DNA from: JADLEX01 sp964586775
GTDB lineage: Bacteria; Lernaellota; Lernaellaia; JACKCT01
Reading direction: 5' to 3'
Assembly (NCBI GenBank): GCA_964586775.1
Contig: CAZPJD010000271.1
Span: 1 to 23,684 of the forward strand
DNA length: 23,684 nt
The translations under genes were made by a program, and so were the position numbers. The notes beneath the pieces were generated by a model that saw only the letters and a list, made by a program, of their open reading frames with translations, had not been told where the DNA came from and searched no databases. Below, in pieces: positions 14,616 to 23,568 of the stretch. Positions within the stretch are counted from its first letter, which is position 1. Each line of letters starts with the position of its first letter.

Positions 14616-15308
14616 GTGACACAATCCACCGATCCCGATTCCACCGCCGCCGCGGACGCGGTCGCGACCGAGCCGCGCCGGCCCTCCATCGCCGAGTCGG
14701 GCGAACGGTGGAGCTATTTCGGCTGGGCCGAGCGGCCCTACTTCCGCCGCATGAGCCAGTTTCGTTACGAGCTCTTCGGCTTCATGCTGCGCCCGTTGGC
14801 GCGGCGTGGGGTGCGTCCCAATCACATCACCGCCGCGAGTTTTCTGACCGTGCTCGTAGGCTTTCCGCTGTTCTACGGCGCGGGGTGGTACGGCGCGGCC
14901 TTCGTCGCGCTCGCCGTACACATCCTGCTCGACGGGCTCGACGGTCCTCTCGCGAAGGTGGTCGGGAAGAAAAACACGGCCCAGGGCGCGCTCATGGACA
15001 TGAGCAACGACGTCACGGGCATCGTGATCGTCATCTTCACCGTCTCGTTCTTCGGACCGGTGCCGTGGCTGCTGGGGACGGTTTATGCCGTCACGTACCT
15101 TTATCTCACCATCTTCGCCGTCGCGCAAAACCTGCTGGAACTGCGTTATGCGTATGTGGTGAAGACGAAATACACCGTGTACGTGCTGCTGGTCGTGTGG
15201 TGGCTCTCCGGCGTGGACCTCGTCTCGCCGGTCACGGCGATCGCGACGGTCTACATGGGCGTCTCGGCGTTCTTCGGATTCGTCCGCGTCGCACGGGCGC
15301 TGCGCTGA
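14616..15308 (+). CDS. CDP-alcohol phosphatidyltransferase family protein
   Basis: A 230-residue integral membrane enzyme with about six membrane segments after a polar N-terminal extension (residues 1-45). The active-site signature is D106-x2-D109-G110-x2-A113-K114-x9-G124-x3-D128-x3-D132, with all four Asp in register. The usual Arg after Ala is Lys here. The family swaps the CMP of a CDP-lipid for an alcohol to make phospholipids or related lipids. Start is GTG at 14616; no strong ribosome binding site is seen. It converges tail-to-tail with the GH1 gene, 4 nt between stops. The alcohol acceptor cannot be told from sequence. Confidence 0.85.
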   Translation: MTQSTDPDSTAAADAVATEPRRPSIAESGERWSYFGWAERPYFRRMSQFRYELFGFMLRPLARRGVRPNHITAASFLTVLVGFPLFYGAGWYGAAFVALAVHILLDGLDGPLAKVVGKKNTAQGALMDMSNDVTGIVIVIFTVSFFGPVPWLLGTVYAVTYLYLTIFAVAQNLLELRYAYVVKTKYTVYVLLVVWWLSGVDLVSPVTAIATVYMGVSAFFGFVRVARALR

Positions 15309-15312
15309 CCGA

Positions 15313-16617
15313 TTACGCCCGGTCCATCGTGCGCATGTCCCACGGATCCGCGCGCATCCATTCAGTCTCGATGCCGTTGCGTTTCGCGATCCGTCCGTAA
15401 AGATCCGCGGACGACTTCGGCGAGCGCGCGAAGGACTCCCGATCAACAGCCACGAGGCCGAACTTCGGCGCCCACCCGTCTTCCCACTCGAAATTGTCGA
15501 GCAGCGACCAATAGAAGTACCCGCGCACGTCGGCGCCGTCATCGATGGCGAGGCGCACCTGGCGCAGGTGCTCGATGATGTAGGCGCGACGCCGGGCGTC
15601 GTCGTCGGTGGCGATCCCGTTTTCCGTCACGTAGATCGGCAAACCGAACTTCGCGAGTCGCACGAGATTCGCGCGCAGGCCTGGCGGATACGGCGCCCAC
15701 GCCGTCTGCGTCATGCGATGACCCTCGCCCGCGTTGTGCGTGCGGATCGGCCAGCACCACCGGCAGCGCGACTGATTGTAGTAGTTGAGCCCCCAGAAAT
15801 CCGTGGAACCCACGAGGCCGGGCACCACGCGACCATCGCCGATCGGCCTTTCCGCGCGGCCATCGCGAATGCCGCCAAGCCAGAATTCGTTGTAGAGGCG
15901 ATCGTGTTGCCAGGCGGAAAGTCGGTCGAGCGGATTCGCCGGATGATACGGCGTGTAGTACGGCATGTTTTTCACGAGGCCCACATGCGCGTTCGGATTC
16001 GCCGACTTGAGGGTGTGATACGCGATCGCATGCGCGACGAGCAGGTGGCGCATGACGCGCGCGAAGACGCGCGGGCTTTTTTCGCCGGGCGAGAAATACC
16101 CGAACAGGTAGCTCATCATGGCGTAGATGGCGGGTTCGTTGACCGTGCACCACCAACGCACCCGCGCGCCGAAACGGTCGGCGAGCAGCTCGCACCAGCG
16201 CTCCCACGCGCGCAGATTGGCGCGTTCGGCAAAACCTCCGCGAAGCAGGAACCAGCGCGGGACGGTGAAATGGTGCGCCGTGACGAAGGCGGCGATGCCG
16301 CGCGCGTCGCACGCGTCGAGCACGCGGTGGTAGTGATCGACGGCGGCCTCGTCCACCACGCCCTCGCGCGGCACGATGCGCGACCACTCGATCGAGAACC
16401 GGAACGCGCTCGTGCCCATGGCCGCGCAGATGTCGAGGTCTTCGTCGAAAAGGTTCCAGTGGTCGCAGGCCCGACCGGACCTGTCGTTTCGCTGAATGCG
16501 TCCCGTCGCCTGCTCGTACGCCCACCAGTCGGAGTGGACGTTGTCGCCGTCGACCTGATGCGCCGAAACGGCGGTTCCCCACAGGAAACCGGCGGGAAAC
16601 TCGATCGCCATCGTCAC
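15313..16617 (-). CDS. Glycoside hydrolase family 1 beta-glucosidase
   Basis: A 434-residue GH1 enzyme. FPAGFLWGTAVSAHQVDG is the N-terminal family signature. CTVNEP holds the acid/base Glu161, and YVTENG holds the nucleophile Glu332. The C-terminal GYFYWSLLDNFEWEDGW segment completes the substrate site. Length is slightly short of the usual 440-480. No signal peptide, so it is likely cytoplasmic and acts on imported beta-linked di- or oligosaccharides or glycosides. GAGGGGG lies 5 nt before the GTG at 16617; an ATG two codons later is the alternative. Exact sugar specificity (gluco, galacto, fuco) is not resolved. Confidence 0.93.
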   Translation of the reverse strand: MTMAIEFPAGFLWGTAVSAHQVDGDNVHSDWWAYEQATGRIQRNDRSGRACDHWNLFDEDLDICAAMGTSAFRFSIEWSRIVPREGVVDEAAVDHYHRVLDACDARGIAAFVTAHHFTVPRWFLLRGGFAERANLRAWERWCELLADRFGARVRWWCTVNEPAIYAMMSYLFGYFSPGEKSPRVFARVMRHLLVAHAIAYHTLKSANPNAHVGLVKNMPYYTPYHPANPLDRLSAWQHDRLYNEFWLGGIRDGRAERPIGDGRVVPGLVGSTDFWGLNYYNQSRCRWCWPIRTHNAGEGHRMTQTAWAPYPPGLRANLVRLAKFGLPIYVTENGIATDDDARRRAYIIEHLRQVRLAIDDGADVRGYFYWSLLDNFEWEDGWAPKFGLVAVDRESFARSPKSSADLYGRIAKRNGIETEWMRADPWDMRTMDRA

Positions 16618-16841
16618 GGGAGCCCCCTCACGCGCAGTGCCATCCTCGATTGTGGCCGTCGCCGCAACCGGGAAGCATAATTTGGCACAGTGTGACAGGA
16701 ACGGGACGATTGCGCAAATCCGGAAAAAGATGGAAATGGTTATTTTTAGTCGGCTTGGTCGCGCGTCGCAGTCGAAATCTGGTGACGCTCGTCGATGCCA
16801 AGAATCATGAGATAATGCGAATATCGGAAAAGGGCGACGGG

Positions 16842-18821
16842 ATGAGCAACGGGGCGAGCATCGCGGAGGTCGGTGGCGTGGGCGTGGAGCCCGATGCCGA
16901 AGACCGCATTTATCGTGTCATCTATGAAACCTCCGCCATCGCCATGGCGGTCGGTAAACCCGATCGAACGGTGGTGTGCGTCAACGACGCCATGTGCCGC
17001 CTGACCGGCTACACGCGCGAGGAACTCGTCGGCTCGCTCTCGACGAACATCGTCCATCCACAGGATCGCGAGCTGGACCTCGATGCGTACCGCGAATTGC
17101 TCGACGGCCGGCGCGACCACGTGACGAGCGAGAAGCGTTACGTGCGCAAGGACGGCGGCGTCATCGACGGGCTGATGAGCGTCACCATGATCCGCTCCCG
17201 CGACGGGTCGCCCAAATACCTCGTCGGGATGATCCAGGACGTGACCGCGATGAAAGCGGCGCAGAAGGCGATCCGCGACGCCGAGGAGCGCTACCATCTC
17301 GCGGTCGAGGCGGCGAACATCGGCGTATGGGACAACGACGTGCGCTCGGGTCGCCTGAAGTTCAGCGACGGATTCGTGCGCATGCTCGGCCGCGAGCCCG
17401 GCGCGATCCCGCCGACGATCTATTCGTTTCTCGATCTTGTGCATCCCGAAGATCTGGGCTGGGTCGTAACCAGCGTCGACACGCAGACGTCGTCGCCCGA
17501 TGGGTTTTACGAGGCGCGTTTTCGGATGCGTCACGCCGACGGCTCGTGGCGCTGGATCCTCTCGCGCGGGCGGGTCATCGAGCGCGACGCGTCGGGCGCG
17601 CCGCTGCGCATCGCGGGCACGCACACCGACGTCACCGAACAAAAAGTTGCGCTGGCCGATGCGACCGCGCTTCGCGACCAGCTCGACGAAGCGCGCAAGC
17701 TGGAGGCGATCGGGCGTCTGGCGGGGGGCGTGGCGCACGACTTCAACAATATCCTCACGGGCATCACGGGCTACATCGAGATGGGCATCGCGTCGCTGCC
17801 CGAGGGCAACCCGTTGCGCGACGATCTGCTGGAAGTGAAGAAGGCGGCCGGGCGTGCGGGGGCTCTCACGCAGCAACTCCTCGCGTTTTCGCGGCGTCAG
17901 GCGATCGCGCCGCGCGTGGTGAATCTCAATGAGGTACTTCTGGCATCGACGCAGGTGCTCGGTCGGCTGCTCGGCGAGGACATGGATCTGCGTTTCGAGC
18001 CCGGCGAAGAGTTGTGGCCGGCGATGCTGGACACGGGGCAGATCGATCAGATCCTGCTCAACCTCGCGGCGAACGCGCGCGACGCCATGCCCGCGGGAGG
18101 GCGAATCGAGATCGCGACGCGCAACCTGACGCACCGCCAGGCGACGGAACTGTTGCGCGGCGAGATCGAGATCGGCGACTACGTGATGATGTCGTTTTCC
18201 GACAACGGTCCGGGGATGGATGCGAGCGCGCTGGCGCACGTGTTCGAGCCGTTTTTTACGTCGCGCGAACTTGGCCTCGGCGCGGGGCTCGGCCTCGCCA
18301 CGGTGTACGGCATCGTGCGGCAGAACAGGGGCTACATCGAGGCGTCGTCGTCGCCGGGGCAGGGCACGATGTTCCGCATCGCGTTCCCGCGCGTGGAGCG
18401 CGCCGAGCCCGAGTTCGCGGCGGTGGCCGCGCCGGTGCCGCTGATGCGCGGCAGCGGGACGATTCTGGTGGTCGAGGACGAGGACATCGTCCGCGATCTG
18501 GCGCGTCGCGTGCTCGAAAGCTACGGCTACCGCGTCGTGACCGCCGCGAGCGGCGACGAGGCGCTCGAGGCCTTCGCCGAGCACGGCCCCGCGATCGCGC
18601 TGCTGCTGACCGACGTGGTGATGCCGCGCATGAACGGACGCGAGCTCGCCGAGCGCATCCGCCGGGTGCGTCCCGATTTGCCCGTGATCTACATGTCGGG
18701 CTACACCGACGACATCATGGCGCAGCACGGCGTGATCGGCGAGGACACGCCGCTGGTGCACAAGCCGTTTTCGATCGAGAGCCTGCTCGGCCGGATTCAG
18801 GACGGTCTCGGCGCGAAGTGA
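16842..18821 (+). CDS. PAS hybrid sensor histidine kinase with receiver domain
   Basis: A 659-residue protein. PAS domain 1 (about 22-140), PAS domain 2 with a PAC-type end (about 155-270), HisKA with phospho-acceptor His299 in GGVAHDFNNILTGITGY, HATPase with an N box near 403-418 (LLNLAANARDAM), a G1 DNGPGMD and a G2 GLGAGLGLATVYGIV. The C-terminal receiver starts at about 541 (ILVVEDED), with phospho-acceptor Asp591 in LLTDVVMP and Lys641 in VHKPFS. There are no membrane segments, so it senses a cytoplasmic cue. AAAGGG 8 nt upstream supports ATG 16842; ATG 16815 and an even earlier TTG are open but less likely. No response regulator with an output domain lies nearby, so phosphotransfer goes to a distant partner. 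Confidence 0.92.
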   Translation: MSNGASIAEVGGVGVEPDAEDRIYRVIYETSAIAMAVGKPDRTVVCVNDAMCRLTGYTREELVGSLSTNIVHPQDRELDLDAYRELLDGRRDHVTSEKRYVRKDGGVIDGLMSVTMIRSRDGSPKYLVGMIQDVTAMKAAQKAIRDAEERYHLAVEAANIGVWDNDVRSGRLKFSDGFVRMLGREPGAIPPTIYSFLDLVHPEDLGWVVTSVDTQTSSPDGFYEARFRMRHADGSWRWILSRGRVIERDASGAPLRIAGTHTDVTEQKVALADATALRDQLDEARKLEAIGRLAGGVAHDFNNILTGITGYIEMGIASLPEGNPLRDDLLEVKKAAGRAGALTQQLLAFSRRQAIAPRVVNLNEVLLASTQVLGRLLGEDMDLRFEPGEELWPAMLDTGQIDQILLNLAANARDAMPAGGRIEIATRNLTHRQATELLRGEIEIGDYVMMSFSDNGPGMDASALAHVFEPFFTSRELGLGAGLGLATVYGIVRQNRGYIEASSSPGQGTMFRIAFPRVERAEPEFAAVAAPVPLMRGSGTILVVEDEDIVRDLARRVLESYGYRVVTAASGDEALEAFAEHGPAIALLLTDVVMPRMNGRELAERIRRVRPDLPVIYMSGYTDDIMAQHGVIGEDTPLVHKPFSIESLLGRIQDGLGAK

Positions 18822-18835
18822 GGATGGACCCCGCC

Positions 18836-18865
18836 TTGACGCGCGGCGCGCTTCGTCGCTAAGGT
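18836..18865 (+). promoter_or_regulatory. Possible promoter for thyX
   Basis: TTGACG (18836-18841), 18-nt spacer, TAAGGT (18860-18865), 28 nt before the thyX ATG. The -35 is close to consensus; the -10 is weak. Confidence 0.3.
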
Positions 18866-18893
18866 CCGGTCGTTTTCCCGCCCGGAGTCTCCC

Positions 18894-19766
18894 ATGGCCC
18901 ATCATTCGACCCCCGAGGCCGACGCCCTGCTCGACCGTGAATTTCCCGTGCTGGACAAGGGCTTCGTGCGCCTCGTGGACTACATGGGCGGCGACGCGCG
19001 CATCGTGCAGTCGGCCCGCGTTTCGTATGGCGCGGGGACGAAATCCGTGCGCGAGGACAAGGGTCTGATCGATTACCTGATGCGGCATCAGCACACCTCG
19101 CCCTTCGAGCAGGTCGTGCTGACCTTTCACCTCAAGATGCCGATCTTCGTCGCAAGGCAGTGGGTGCGTCACCGCACCGCGCGCATGAACGAAATCTCGG
19201 GCCGTTACTCGATCATGCGCGACGAGTTTTACGTGCCGGCCGATGAGCACGTTCACTTTCAGAGCGCGTCGAACAAGCAGGGCCGCGACGAGGACCGCGA
19301 GGTGCCCGCCGAGGTGCGTGCGCGTTTCCGCGACGATCTGGCGGGCATGAACCGCGAGGTCTTCGCGCACTACGAACAGGCGATCGAAAGCGGCATCACG
19401 CGCGAGCTGGCGCGCATCAATCTGCCGCTGTCGCTCTTCACCGAGTTCTACTGGGAGATGGACCTGCACAACCTCTTCCACTTCCTGCAACTGCGCATGG
19501 ACCGCCACGCGCAGCTCGAAATCCGCCTCTTCGCCGAGTGCATCGCGGGCATCGTCAAAACCGTTGTGCCCTACGCCTACGAGTCGTTCGAGCGTCACAT
19601 CCTGCGCGGAAAGCGTTTTTCGTCGGACGAGATCGCGGCGATCCGCGAACTGATCGGCGGACGCGAACCGAAACTCGCCGCGCCCAAGCTGCGCGAGCTG
19701 CGCGAAAAGCTGGGCCTCGTCGAGGAATCGGGCGAGATGGAGCCCGCGCCGGGCGCGGAGTCGTAA
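18894..19766 (+). CDS. thyX: FAD-dependent thymidylate synthase ThyX
   Basis: A 290-residue protein with the ThyX signature RHR-x7-S (R92-H93-R94 ... S102) inside WVRHRTARMNEISGRYS. HQHTSPFEQV precedes it, and NLPLSLFTEFYWEMDLHN and FLQLRMDRHAQLEIR follow, all typical of the family. ThyX makes dTMP from dUMP using methylene-tetrahydrofolate, with FAD and NADPH doing the reduction. At 290 residues it exceeds the common 220-250 size because of a C-terminal charged helix and an acidic tail (after about 250). GGAG 7 nt before the ATG supports the start. No thyA is seen in the window. Confidence 0.95.
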   Translation: MAHHSTPEADALLDREFPVLDKGFVRLVDYMGGDARIVQSARVSYGAGTKSVREDKGLIDYLMRHQHTSPFEQVVLTFHLKMPIFVARQWVRHRTARMNEISGRYSIMRDEFYVPADEHVHFQSASNKQGRDEDREVPAEVRARFRDDLAGMNREVFAHYEQAIESGITRELARINLPLSLFTEFYWEMDLHNLFHFLQLRMDRHAQLEIRLFAECIAGIVKTVVPYAYESFERHILRGKRFSSDEIAAIRELIGGREPKLAAPKLRELREKLGLVEESGEMEPAPGAES

Positions 19767-19838
19767 GGACGCTTCCGAAATCCGCGACCCCGTTCGCGTT
19801 CGTCGCCATTTCGAACCGCCATTCTATGATCCGCGCAA

Positions 19839-19867
19839 TTGACAGCATTTGGCCGAGGGCGTAGGTA
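19839..19867 (+). promoter_or_regulatory. Possible promoter for korAB
   Basis: A perfect -35 hexamer TTGACA (19839-19844) is followed at 17 nt by TAGGTA (19862-19867), a poor -10. It lies 167 nt before korA and just upstream of a palindrome. Confidence 0.3.
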
Positions 19868-19900
19868 CTGGCCGCGAGAGGGCGGAAAACCGGCGAAGTT

Positions 19901-19916
19901 CCGGTCGATCGACCGG
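19901..19916. promoter_or_regulatory. 16-bp perfect palindrome upstream of korAB
   Basis: CCGGTCGATCGACCGG is a perfect 16-bp dyad, flanked by a second outer pairing CGGCG (19891-19895) with CGCCG (19918-19922). It lies between the candidate promoter and korA, so it could be a repressor site or an RNA hairpin ending read-through from thyX. No T tract follows. Confidence 0.4.
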
Positions 19917-20033
19917 GCGCCGGACCAAGAATGAGCGCGTCAGAATCCGACATCTCGGCAACAAACGGCGCCACGCGGCTTTCGCGCGGGCGTCGCGCCC
20001 AAGTCCAAACGCACACGGGAATTGTTTCACGAC

Positions 20034-21899
20034 ATGGTTGAGACCAATGGATCGACGGGTGCGCCGGAGCGTCCGGTGCACGATGTGGAATCGGTCGTGA
20101 TCCGCTTCGCCGGAGACTCCGGCGACGGCATGCAGGTCACGGGAACGCAGTTCACGACCACGAGCTTCATGGTGGGCAACGATCTGTCCACGCTGCCCGA
20201 CTTTCCGGCCGAGATCCGCGCGCCGCAGGGCACGCTGGCGGGTGTGTCGGGCTTTCAGCTCCAGTTCAGCTCGCAGCCGGTGCACACGCCTGGCGACCGG
20301 CCCGACGTGCTGGTGTGCATGAACCCGGCCGCGCTGAAGGTGAACATGAAGGACCTGCCGCCGGGGGCGATCATCATCGCCAACGGCGACGAGTTTTCCG
20401 ACACGAATCTGCGCAAGGCGGGCTTCGCGGGGAACCCTCTGGAAGACGGCACGCTGGAGGGCTATCAGCTCTTTCGCGTGGACATTACGCGGCTCACGCG
20501 CCAGGCGCTCTTCGACACCGAGCTGTCGAACCGCGAAAAGGACCGCTGCAAGAATTTTTACGCGCTGGGCCTGCTCTACTGGCTCTACAACCGGCCGCTC
20601 GACGCGACGGTCGCGTGGATCGGCGAAAAGTTCGGCAAGAAACCCGAGATCGCCGAGGCCAACGTCACCGCGCTGCACTCGGGCTATCATTACGGCGAGA
20701 CGACCGAGGCGTTCGCGGCCACCTACCGCGTCGCGCCCGCGACGATCGCGGCGGGCATCTACCGCAACGTCACCGGCAACACGGCCACGGCGCTCGGGCT
20801 TGTCACGGCGTCGCAGCTCTCGGACCTGTCGATCTTTTACGGAAGCTATCCCATCACGCCCGCGTCGGACATTTTGCACGACCTGTCGCGCTACAAGAAC
20901 TACGGCGTGGTGACCTTTCAGGCCGAGGACGAGATCGCGGGCATCTGCGCCGCCATCGGCGCATCCTACGGCGGGTGCCTGGGCGTCACGGCCACCAGCG
21001 GCCCGGGGCTTTCGCTCAAGTCCGAGGCCATGGGCATGGCCGTGTCGATGGAGCTGCCGCTCATCATCATCGACGTCATGCGCGCGGGCCCATCGACGGG
21101 CCTGCCCACCAAGCCCGAACAGGCCGACCTGCTGATGGTGCTTTTCGGCCGCCACGGCGAATGCCCCATGCCCGTGCTCGCGCCCGGCACGCCGTCGGAG
21201 TGTTTCGATGTCGCCATCCTCGCGGCGCGACTCGCCGTGCGCTACATGACGCCGATCGTGATCCTCTCCGACGCGTTCCTCGCCAACAGCTCCGAGCCGT
21301 GGCGCGTGCCCGCCGCCGCGGACCTGCCGCCCATCGACGTGAAGTTCCGCACCGATCCCGAAGGCTTCGGCGCTTATCGGCGCGACCCCGCAACGCTGGC
21401 GCGGCCGTGGGTGCGACCGGGCACGCCCGAGCTGATGCACCGCGTGGGCGGCCTCGAAAAGGACGCGACGACCGGCAACGTGAGCTACGACGCGGTCAAT
21501 CACGAGGTGATGGTTCACACGCGCGCCGAAAAGATCGCGCGCATCGCCGACGCGCTGCCGCCATTGGCGGTGGACGGCGAACGCGAAGGCGACCTGCTGA
21601 TTCTCGGGTGGGGTTCGACCACCGGAGCCATCGCCAAAGCCGTGGCCACGCTGCGCGAGCAGGGGCGGCGCGTCTCGGGAACGCACCTCATCTCGCTGGC
21701 GCCTTTCCAGAAGGACCTCGGCGACCTGCTGCGCGGATTTCGCCGCGTACTGATCCCCGAGCTCAACACGGGGCACCTGCGGTTTTTGTTGCGCGCCACG
21801 TATGGCGTCGTGGCGACGGGACTCAATAAGATTCAGGGACGGCCGCTGCGCGTCGATGAGATCGCCGATGCCGCGCGGGCGCTGCTAGTGGAGAATTGA
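20034..21899 (+). CDS. korA: 2-oxoacid:acceptor (2-oxoglutarate:ferredoxin) oxidoreductase, alpha subunit
   Basis: A 621-residue fused gamma-alpha subunit. The N-terminal gamma domain (about 15-200) has VIRFAGDSGDGMQVTGTQF, and the alpha domain (about 240-600) carries YGSYPITPASDILHDLSRY, TATSGPGLSLKSEAMGMA and MRAGPSTGLPTKPEQADLLM, all hallmarks of KorA-type proteins. With KorB it forms an alpha2beta2 enzyme that interconverts 2-oxoglutarate (or another 2-oxoacid) and its acyl-CoA using ferredoxin. No ferredoxin-like Cys clusters are present. The ATG at 20034 is preferred over a TTG four codons upstream; no clear ribosome binding site is seen. The stop is 5 nt before korB. The substrate (2-oxoglutarate versus other 2-oxoacid) is inferred. 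Confidence 0.9.
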   Translation: MVETNGSTGAPERPVHDVESVVIRFAGDSGDGMQVTGTQFTTTSFMVGNDLSTLPDFPAEIRAPQGTLAGVSGFQLQFSSQPVHTPGDRPDVLVCMNPAALKVNMKDLPPGAIIIANGDEFSDTNLRKAGFAGNPLEDGTLEGYQLFRVDITRLTRQALFDTELSNREKDRCKNFYALGLLYWLYNRPLDATVAWIGEKFGKKPEIAEANVTALHSGYHYGETTEAFAATYRVAPATIAAGIYRNVTGNTATALGLVTASQLSDLSIFYGSYPITPASDILHDLSRYKNYGVVTFQAEDEIAGICAAIGASYGGCLGVTATSGPGLSLKSEAMGMAVSMELPLIIIDVMRAGPSTGLPTKPEQADLLMVLFGRHGECPMPVLAPGTPSECFDVAILAARLAVRYMTPIVILSDAFLANSSEPWRVPAAADLPPIDVKFRTDPEGFGAYRRDPATLARPWVRPGTPELMHRVGGLEKDATTGNVSYDAVNHEVMVHTRAEKIARIADALPPLAVDGEREGDLLILGWGSTTGAIAKAVATLREQGRRVSGTHLISLAPFQKDLGDLLRGFRRVLIPELNTGHLRFLLRATYGVVATGLNKIQGRPLRVDEIADAARALLVEN

Positions 21900-21904
21900 T
21901 CGAA

Positions 21905-22921
21905 ATGGTTGCCGAACAGAAATTGACGAAGAAGGACTTCACCTCGGATCAGGAGGTGCGTTGGTGCCCCGGATGCGGGGATTACGCCATCCTGACCGCC
22001 GTGCAAAAGACCATGCCCGAGCTCGGCATCCCGCCGCACAACGTCGTCTTCTTCTCGGGCATCGGATGCTCCGGCCGGTTTCCGTATTACATGAACACCT
22101 ACGGGTTCCACGGCATTCACGGCCGCGCGCCGGCGTTCGCCACGGGCTTGAAGATGATGCGGCCCGAGCTGTCGGTGTGGATCGTCACCGGCGACGGCGA
22201 CTCGATGTCGATCGGCGGCAACCACTTCATCCACGTGCTGCGCCGCAACGTCGATGTGAAGATCCTGATGTTCAACAACCGCATCTACGGTCTGACGAAG
22301 GGCCAGTATTCGCCCACCAGCGAGCAAGGAAAAAAGACGCGCTCGACGCCGTATGGCAGTCTCGACAACCCCTTCAACCCCATCTCGGTCGCACTCGGTG
22401 CGGGGGCGACCTTCGTGGCGCGCGCGATCGACGTCGAGGTCAAGCACCTCACCGAGATGGTCAAGGCCGCCGCGGCGCACAAGGGTACGGCGTTTGTCGA
22501 GATCTATCAAAACTGCACGGTCTTCAACGACGGTGCGTTCGAGAACATGACCGATCGCAAAGCGAAACACGACACGGTGCTTTTCCTGGAACACGGCAAG
22601 CCGATGGTCTTCGGCAAGGATCGCGAGAAGGGAATTCGCCTCAACGGCTTCGCGCCCGAGGTCGTCACCATCGGCGCAAACGGCGTGACCGAGGCCGATC
22701 TGCTCGTTCACGACGCATACAGCACGGACCCGGTTTATTCATTCCTGCTGTCCCAGATTTTACCGCCCGCGTTTCCCACTCCGGTCGGAATCTTTCGCGC
22801 GGTGCAGAATCCGACTTACGAAGCACTCAATCGCGAGCAGCTCGACAAGACCACGGCCAAGGCTGGGCGCGGCGACATCGACACCCTGCTGCGTTCCGGT
22901 GAGTTGTGGACGGTCGGTTAG
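21905..22921 (+). CDS. korB: 2-oxoacid:acceptor (2-oxoglutarate:ferredoxin) oxidoreductase, beta subunit
   Basis: A 338-residue beta subunit. WCPGCGD (Cys21, Cys24), GIGCSGR (Cys55) and YQNCTVF (Cys204) are the likely ligands of the single [4Fe-4S] cluster. GDGDSMSIGGNHFIHVLRRN, running to FNNRIYGLTKGQYSPTS, is the thiamine-diphosphate/Mg binding segment. The beta subunit holds TPP at the interface with KorA and passes electrons to ferredoxin. GGAG at 21890-21893, inside the end of korA, lies 11 nt before ATG 21905; a TTG at 21896 is too close to it to be preferred. The pair serves either the oxidative or the reductive direction of the TCA cycle. Which one operates cannot be told here. Confidence 0.92.
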   Translation: MVAEQKLTKKDFTSDQEVRWCPGCGDYAILTAVQKTMPELGIPPHNVVFFSGIGCSGRFPYYMNTYGFHGIHGRAPAFATGLKMMRPELSVWIVTGDGDSMSIGGNHFIHVLRRNVDVKILMFNNRIYGLTKGQYSPTSEQGKKTRSTPYGSLDNPFNPISVALGAGATFVARAIDVEVKHLTEMVKAAAAHKGTAFVEIYQNCTVFNDGAFENMTDRKAKHDTVLFLEHGKPMVFGKDREKGIRLNGFAPEVVTIGANGVTEADLLVHDAYSTDPVYSFLLSQILPPAFPTPVGIFRAVQNPTYEALNREQLDKTTAKAGRGDIDTLLRSGELWTVG

Positions 22922-23036
22922 CGCCTCCTAACCCGACTTCAACTAGTTGAATTATATCATTTTTACGAAGTTCCGGGTTTCCGGATTCGGAGAAGTTCCA
23001 AGAAAAATATGTGAATTTCCGGTCGTGGAATTTTTA

Positions 23037-23065
23037 TTGCAAATTTGATTTTCCCGTCGTATAGA
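23037..23065 (+). promoter_or_regulatory. Sigma-70-type promoter for the 129-residue orphan
   Basis: TTGCAA (23037-23042), exactly 17 nt, TATAGA (23060-23065), within an AT-rich stretch (about 22940-23065) that contrasts with the surroundings. It would leave an untranslated leader of about 75 nt. This is the best promoter match in the window. Confidence 0.6.
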
Positions 23066-23146
23066 GATGTATCCGCACGGTTCAGATTTGGGGATGGGCC
23101 CTGCGGGCGCAATTGTCGCGCAACCACGTACGAACGGGAGGGGAAC

Positions 23147-23536
23147 ATGGCTCTGACGGATCTCCGAAATCGAATTGCGGGCAACCTGAGCGATCTCTCC
23201 GCGGATGCGGACTTTCAGAACGTCACCAAGGTCTGCATCTGGGTGATGGCGGACAGTTCCGCCGACGGGGACTTCTTCCACTTCATCAAATCGGGGAACT
23301 GGGGCAGCGTGCAGAACGGCGGCGTCGGTACGGGTACGAAGGACACGCTGGTCTTCGTCGTGACCCGGGCGACCTACCTTGCGCTTTGGCAATACACCAA
23401 TCCGCCGTCGGAGTCGAATTTCAACACCGTGTTCGGCAACGCGCGCACGGCCAAGAAGCTGTCCGAATACGGCTACGACAACGGCGGTTCGGCCTACGCG
23501 GTGCAGGAAGCCATGTGGATTCTCTGGAAGGCGTAG
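23147..23536 (+). CDS. Small protein of unknown function
   Basis: A 129-residue protein that I do not recognise. It has no signal peptide or membrane segment. It opens with an amphipathic helix (MALTDLRNRIAGNLSDL), then alternates short strands and Gly/Asn-rich loops (WGSVQNGGVGTGT, TLVFVVTRATYLALW), and ends on a helix (YAVQEAMWILWKA). Five Trp and many Asn/Gly suggest a compact folded domain, possibly ligand-binding. GGAGGGG 5 nt before the ATG is a strong ribosome binding site. With its own good promoter upstream and a hairpin downstream it appears to be a single-gene, well-expressed unit. Confidence 0.75.
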   Translation: MALTDLRNRIAGNLSDLSADADFQNVTKVCIWVMADSSADGDFFHFIKSGNWGSVQNGGVGTGTKDTLVFVVTRATYLALWQYTNPPSESNFNTVFGNARTAKKLSEYGYDNGGSAYAVQEAMWILWKA

Positions 23537-23568
23537 TCGCCCGATCATAGACTCCATCGAAGCGGGGG

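Noticed and set aside
16680..16700. Sigma-54-like TTGGCAC upstream of the histidine kinase
   Set aside because: The second element is not GC at the required spacing, so the match fails.
16746..19598. Minus-strand open frame of about 950 codons
   Set aside because: It is antisense to the histidine kinase and thyX; high GC content keeps the opposite strand open.
19824..21776. Minus-strand open frame of about 650 codons
   Set aside because: It is antisense to korA and shows no recognisable domain.
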